Below are positions 5,575 to 7,299 of a stretch of DNA of 7,299 bases, piece after piece. A program made the position numbers and the translations under genes. The notes beneath the pieces are model-generated. The model was given only the letters and a program-made list of their open reading frames with translations. It ran no database searches and was not told the origin of the DNA. This stretch comes from Nanobdellota archaeon (GTDB lineage: Archaea > Nanobdellota > Nanobdellia > Woesearchaeales > GW2011-AR15), in contig JAHIYL010000022.1 in assembly GCA_018815145.1 (NCBI GenBank), positions 1 to 7,299 on the forward strand, given 5' to 3'. Positions within the stretch are counted from its first letter, which is position 1, and every line of letters begins with the position of its first letter.

Positions 5575-5646
5575 ATACATACAAATACATACTTTACTAT
5601 TGTTAATATGTATTGATAATAAAAAAGCTTATATATTAGTATGTAT
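5575..5646 (+). promoter_or_regulatory. Array of four ATACATAC-type motifs around the RHH gene promoter
   Basis: ATACATAC occurs at 5575-5582 and 5585-5592, exactly 10 bp (about one helical turn) apart. The inverted form GTATGTAT occurs at 5639-5646, with a one-mismatch form ATATGTAT at 5606-5613. The array brackets the TATA box at 5628-5638. This is what an operator for a small ribbon-helix-helix repressor often looks like, and such a repressor is encoded immediately downstream. Confidence 0.5.
5628..5638 (+). promoter_or_regulatory. TATA box of the RHH / surface-protein operon
   Basis: CTTATATATTA predicts a transcript start near 5659 and thus a leader of about 40 bases, unusual here because most other promoters in the window give leaderless or very short-leader transcripts. 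Confidence 0.5.
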
Positions 5647-5673
5647 TATGTAGTTGTAATACTTGGGCTTTAG

Positions 5674-5698
5674 CTCTTGTATTTCCCTGGGAAAAGAG
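5674..5698 (+). promoter_or_regulatory. Leader hairpin or operator abutting the RHH start codon
   Basis: TTTCCC-T-GGGAAA (5682-5694) is an almost perfect palindrome. Extended outward, CTCT (5674-5677) pairs with AGAG (5695-5698), giving an RNA stem with a small bulge and a CUG loop that ends one base before GTG 5700 and buries the only purine-rich stretch that could serve as a ribosome-binding site. It may act as RNA or as a protein-binding site on DNA. Confidence 0.35.
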
Positions 5699-5699
5699 T

Positions 5700-5861
5700 G
5701 TGGCAGTAAATTTGAAAGAAAGAATAACTATATCTGTAGATAAGGAAATTCTCGAGTGGATAGATTCTAAAGTAAAGGACAGGATTTTTGCGAACAGGAG
5801 CCATGCTATTGAATTCTTGGCGCAGAAGAACATAAATCTTGAGAAGGAGGGCAAAAAATGA
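5700..5861 (+). CDS. Ribbon-helix-helix (CopG/Arc-like) transcriptional regulator, 53 residues
   Basis: This small gene begins with GTG and reads (M)AVNLKERITISVDKEILEW onward. Residues 7-13 (ERITISV) are the DNA-binding beta strand, residues 14-27 helix one (DKEILEWIDSKVKD), and residues 32-43 helix two starting with the NRS cap (NRSHAIEFLAQK). This is a minimal archaeal ribbon-helix-helix protein that would bind DNA as a dimer. GTG 5700 is chosen because it gives the normal distance to the strand; the frame is open upstream to a TAG at 5637, but no other good start codon lies between. The stop overlaps the next start as ATGA (5858-5861), so the two genes are one operon. The motif array upstream suggests autoregulation. 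No toxin follows, so a role as an antitoxin is unlikely. Confidence 0.82.
   Translation: MAVNLKERITISVDKEILEWIDSKVKDRIFANRSHAIEFLAQKNINLEKEGKK
5846..5851 (+). promoter_or_regulatory. Ribosome-binding site of the surface-protein gene
   Basis: GGAGGG inside the end of the RHH gene lies 6 bases before ATG 5858. This is the best-placed Shine-Dalgarno site of the right half, and fits strong coupled translation of the second gene. Confidence 0.75.
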
Positions 5862-7299
5862 GGCAGAGCAACAAACGTCTCCTGATAGGCCTTCTTATAC
5901 TTGGCATCCTTGTGTTGTCAGCAACAACAGTCCTTGCACAGAGCCTTCCAAGAGTGCTTGAGAACACTTCACAGGCACTCTATAATTACATGAGGAATCT
6001 CTATGTCAAGTTCATTGTCACATTCATACTGTTCTTCACTCTGCTGTATGGCATGTTTGGCATGGCTCTTGCCAAGATCAAAGGTTTTGGTGATGAAGGC
6101 AAGCTGAACAAGTTCGGAAAGATAGTTGCTGTAAGTATGTCAGGTCTTGCAGTATTTGGTATATTTGGCCTGAACAGGACATACAGTCTTGAAGCATTGC
6201 TTGTGAAGATCCTTGCTCCATTTGGAACATTCGGTGCCCTGGCACTATCTGTCATGTGCTTTGCCATGATATATTTCGGTTTCAGGGATGCTGACAAAGA
6301 CAATAAGCAGTGGCAGCTTGCTCTCTTGATTGCCGGCCTGTCTTTTGTCTGGTTCGGTTATCTTTTGTCTTCACCGCATATAACTTCAATCGGATATTTC
6401 ATCGCATTCATCGGATTCCTCGTCATGGTGATTGGATATGCGATAGGTATGGGAGGCGGTGGAAAAGATGGTGGTGGCGGCGGCGGAAGCAGTGGGAGCT
6501 CTGACAGCAGCAGCAGCTCAGGATCAGATGGAAGCAGCAGCAGTGATGGAGGAGGAAGCACAGACAGAGGAGAAGGAGATAGTGCAACTGAAGCAGCTGC
6601 AGGTGGGACACCTAAACTAACTATAACTGTTGAGAATTGTCCTGGAAATAGCTATAAAATGCCTTCGACAGTGCAAGAATATGGGGGAGCTGCTCAACCG
6701 ATAGTTGGTAAGGTGGTGTTAAGTGGTGGAAAAATCAGAGCAGGTGGACCAGGTGTGCCTCCTTCAGGAACATTTGGTGTTGTACTGGTTGATTCAGCAA
6801 AAAGTCCCATTGCCCAAGCAGAAATTCCAAAAGATGGAGTAAAAGATAATGAATTTCCATTTTATCTATTTCCTGTAAAATCAAAACAAGGAGCACCACC
6901 AGAATTAGTGAATCCGGGAACATACAATATTGTTTCAGTAGTCATGGTTGATGGTGTAAATGATCCGGTTTATGGTGAACTTGCTGTAAAACTTGAAAAA
7001 GGTCCTGAACCGGTACCTGCAGTTGAACCAGGAGCATCATCAAAAAAGAAACAGCCTGAGACAAAGCAAAAGACAGCAGCAGAACCAGGCACAAGCCAGT
7101 CAGCACAACAGACTCAGACAACATCACAACCTGCATCAGAGCCAGCAAAAGAGACCGAACCCGGAACAAAACCGCCTGAGAAAAAATCAGAAGAGGAGAC
7201 AGAACCTCCAATAGGACCAGAACCAGCACCTGAGACAGAATCTGAGGAGCCTGTACAGCAACCACCTAAAAAACCAAAACCAGCACCAAAACCACAGCC
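5858..7299 (+). CDS. Membrane/surface protein with polytopic N-terminus, Gly/Ser linker, beta domain and Pro-rich stalk (partial, runs off right edge)
   Basis: The frame is open for 480 codons to the window end with no stop. Residues 1-28 are a signal peptide or first membrane segment (KRLLIGLLILGILVL, possible cleavage after VLA). Further hydrophobic segments lie at about 50-72, 86-104, 114-142, 153-171 and 176-198. Residues 199-248 are a Gly/Ser/Asp low-complexity linker. Residues 251-379 look like a beta-sandwich (LTITVENC, GTFGVVLVDS, NPGTYNIVSVVMVDG, GELAVKLEKG). From about 380 onward a Pro/Glu/Lys/Thr-rich stalk contains recurring EPG and PKPAPKP units. The likely layout is a membrane-anchored protein projecting a domain outside on a flexible stalk, an inference from composition. 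The first ~110 residues (signal, then two membrane segments separated by a basic loop) are reminiscent of small secretion-system pilin-like proteins, but I cannot support that assignment. It is coupled to the RHH gene by ATGA overlap and a strong ribosome-binding site. Confidence 0.85.
   Translation, partial: MRQSNKRLLIGLLILGILVLSATTVLAQSLPRVLENTSQALYNYMRNLYVKFIVTFILFFTLLYGMFGMALAKIKGFGDEGKLNKFGKIVAVSMSGLAVFGIFGLNRTYSLEALLVKILAPFGTFGALALSVMCFAMIYFGFRDADKDNKQWQLALLIAGLSFVWFGYLLSSPHITSIGYFIAFIGFLVMVIGYAIGMGGGGKDGGGGGGSSGSSDSSSSSGSDGSSSSDGGGSTDRGEGDSATEAAAGGTPKLTITVENCPGNSYKMPSTVQEYGGAAQPIVGKVVLSGGKIRAGGPGVPPSGTFGVVLVDSAKSPIAQAEIPKDGVKDNEFPFYLFPVKSKQGAPPELVNPGTYNIVSVVMVDGVNDPVYGELAVKLEKGPEPVPAVEPGASSKKKQPETKQKTAAEPGTSQSAQQTQTTSQPASEPAKETEPGTKPPEKKSEEETEPPIGPEPAPETESEEPVQQPPKKPKPAPKPQ
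6452..6601 (+). repeat. Low-complexity GGN/AGC tract encoding a Gly/Ser/Asp linker
   Basis: Runs of GGT/GGC/GGA followed by AGC-rich codons encode residues 199-248, mostly Gly, Ser and Asp. It joins the polytopic membrane part to the beta domain. The repeats are imperfect and codon-based, so length variation between strains is plausible. The stretch is much richer in G and C than its surroundings. Confidence 0.8.

Noticed and set aside
5700..5861. Antitoxin of a second toxin-antitoxin pair
   Set aside because: The ribbon-helix-helix protein is followed by a signal-peptide-bearing membrane protein, not a toxin-sized gene, and has no C-terminal toxin-binding tail.
5858..6200. VirB2/TrbC-like pilin of a type IV secretion system
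   Set aside because: The signal-plus-two-segments start is suggestive, but the protein continues with more membrane segments and a long outer region, and no secretion ATPase is visible in the window.
6001..6303. 100-codon minus-strand open frame opposite the membrane segments
   Set aside because: Shadow of the plus-strand gene, which has ATGA coupling, a ribosome-binding site and clear membrane segments.
6452..6601. Microsatellite or CRISPR-like repeat
   Set aside because: Repeats are short, imperfect and keep the reading frame; they encode a Gly/Ser/Asp linker and have no spacer structure.
6942..7265. 107-codon minus-strand open frame opposite the Pro-rich stalk
   Set aside because: Leu/Val/Gln low-complexity translation is the mirror of the Pro/Glu/Lys/Thr codons of the plus-strand gene; no start signals.

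Overview
The window looks archaeal. TATA boxes of the TTTATATA or TTTAAATA type sit about 25 bases upstream of start codons, and several start codons fall at the predicted transcription start (leaderless genes). Shine-Dalgarno sites are GGTGAT, GAGGTG or GGAGGG. There is also a PAC2-family proteasome-assembly-chaperone-like protein of archaeal type. AT-rich composition, compact unrecognised genes, a large cysteine-rich secreted protein and glycine-rich membrane proteins suggest an uncultivated DPANN-type archaeon (Woesearchaeota or Pacearchaeota-like). That placement is inference, not demonstrated.

Layout. (1) Bases 1-1003, plus strand: a 48-residue lysine-rich helical microprotein, then an unrecognised 242-residue protein with a charged, histidine-rich disordered segment and a Gly/Ser/Pro tail. 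(2) 1093-1624, plus strand: a toxin-antitoxin pair, a ribbon-helix-helix-like antitoxin overlapping a MazF/PemK-type endoribonuclease toxin. (3) 1634-2344, minus strand: a PAC2-family protein, convergent with the toxin and only 9 bases from its stop codon. (4) 2430-4718, minus strand: a 762-residue Sec-exported protein with 24 cysteines and two diverged C-terminal copies of a ~180-residue domain. (5) 4843-5541, plus strand and divergent from (4): a glycine-rich membrane protein whose promoter carries a perfect 14-bp palindrome between TATA box and start codon. (6) 5700 to the window end, plus strand: a 53-residue ribbon-helix-helix regulator coupled by an ATGA overlap to a large membrane/surface protein (signal sequence, about five membrane segments, Gly/Ser linker, predicted beta domain, Pro/Glu/Lys-rich stalk) that runs off the right edge.

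The most interesting part is 2430-7299. It is a cell-surface locus of proteins I cannot assign to families, with apparently dedicated control elements: a 9-bp element at identical spacing upstream of two TATA boxes, a palindrome at one leaderless start, four copies of an ATACATAC-type motif around the promoter of the ribbon-helix-helix gene, and a hairpin abutting that gene's start codon. A plausible but unproven reading is that the small regulator controls synthesis of the surface protein encoded immediately after it, and perhaps its own. I see no tRNA, rRNA, CRISPR array or insertion sequence.
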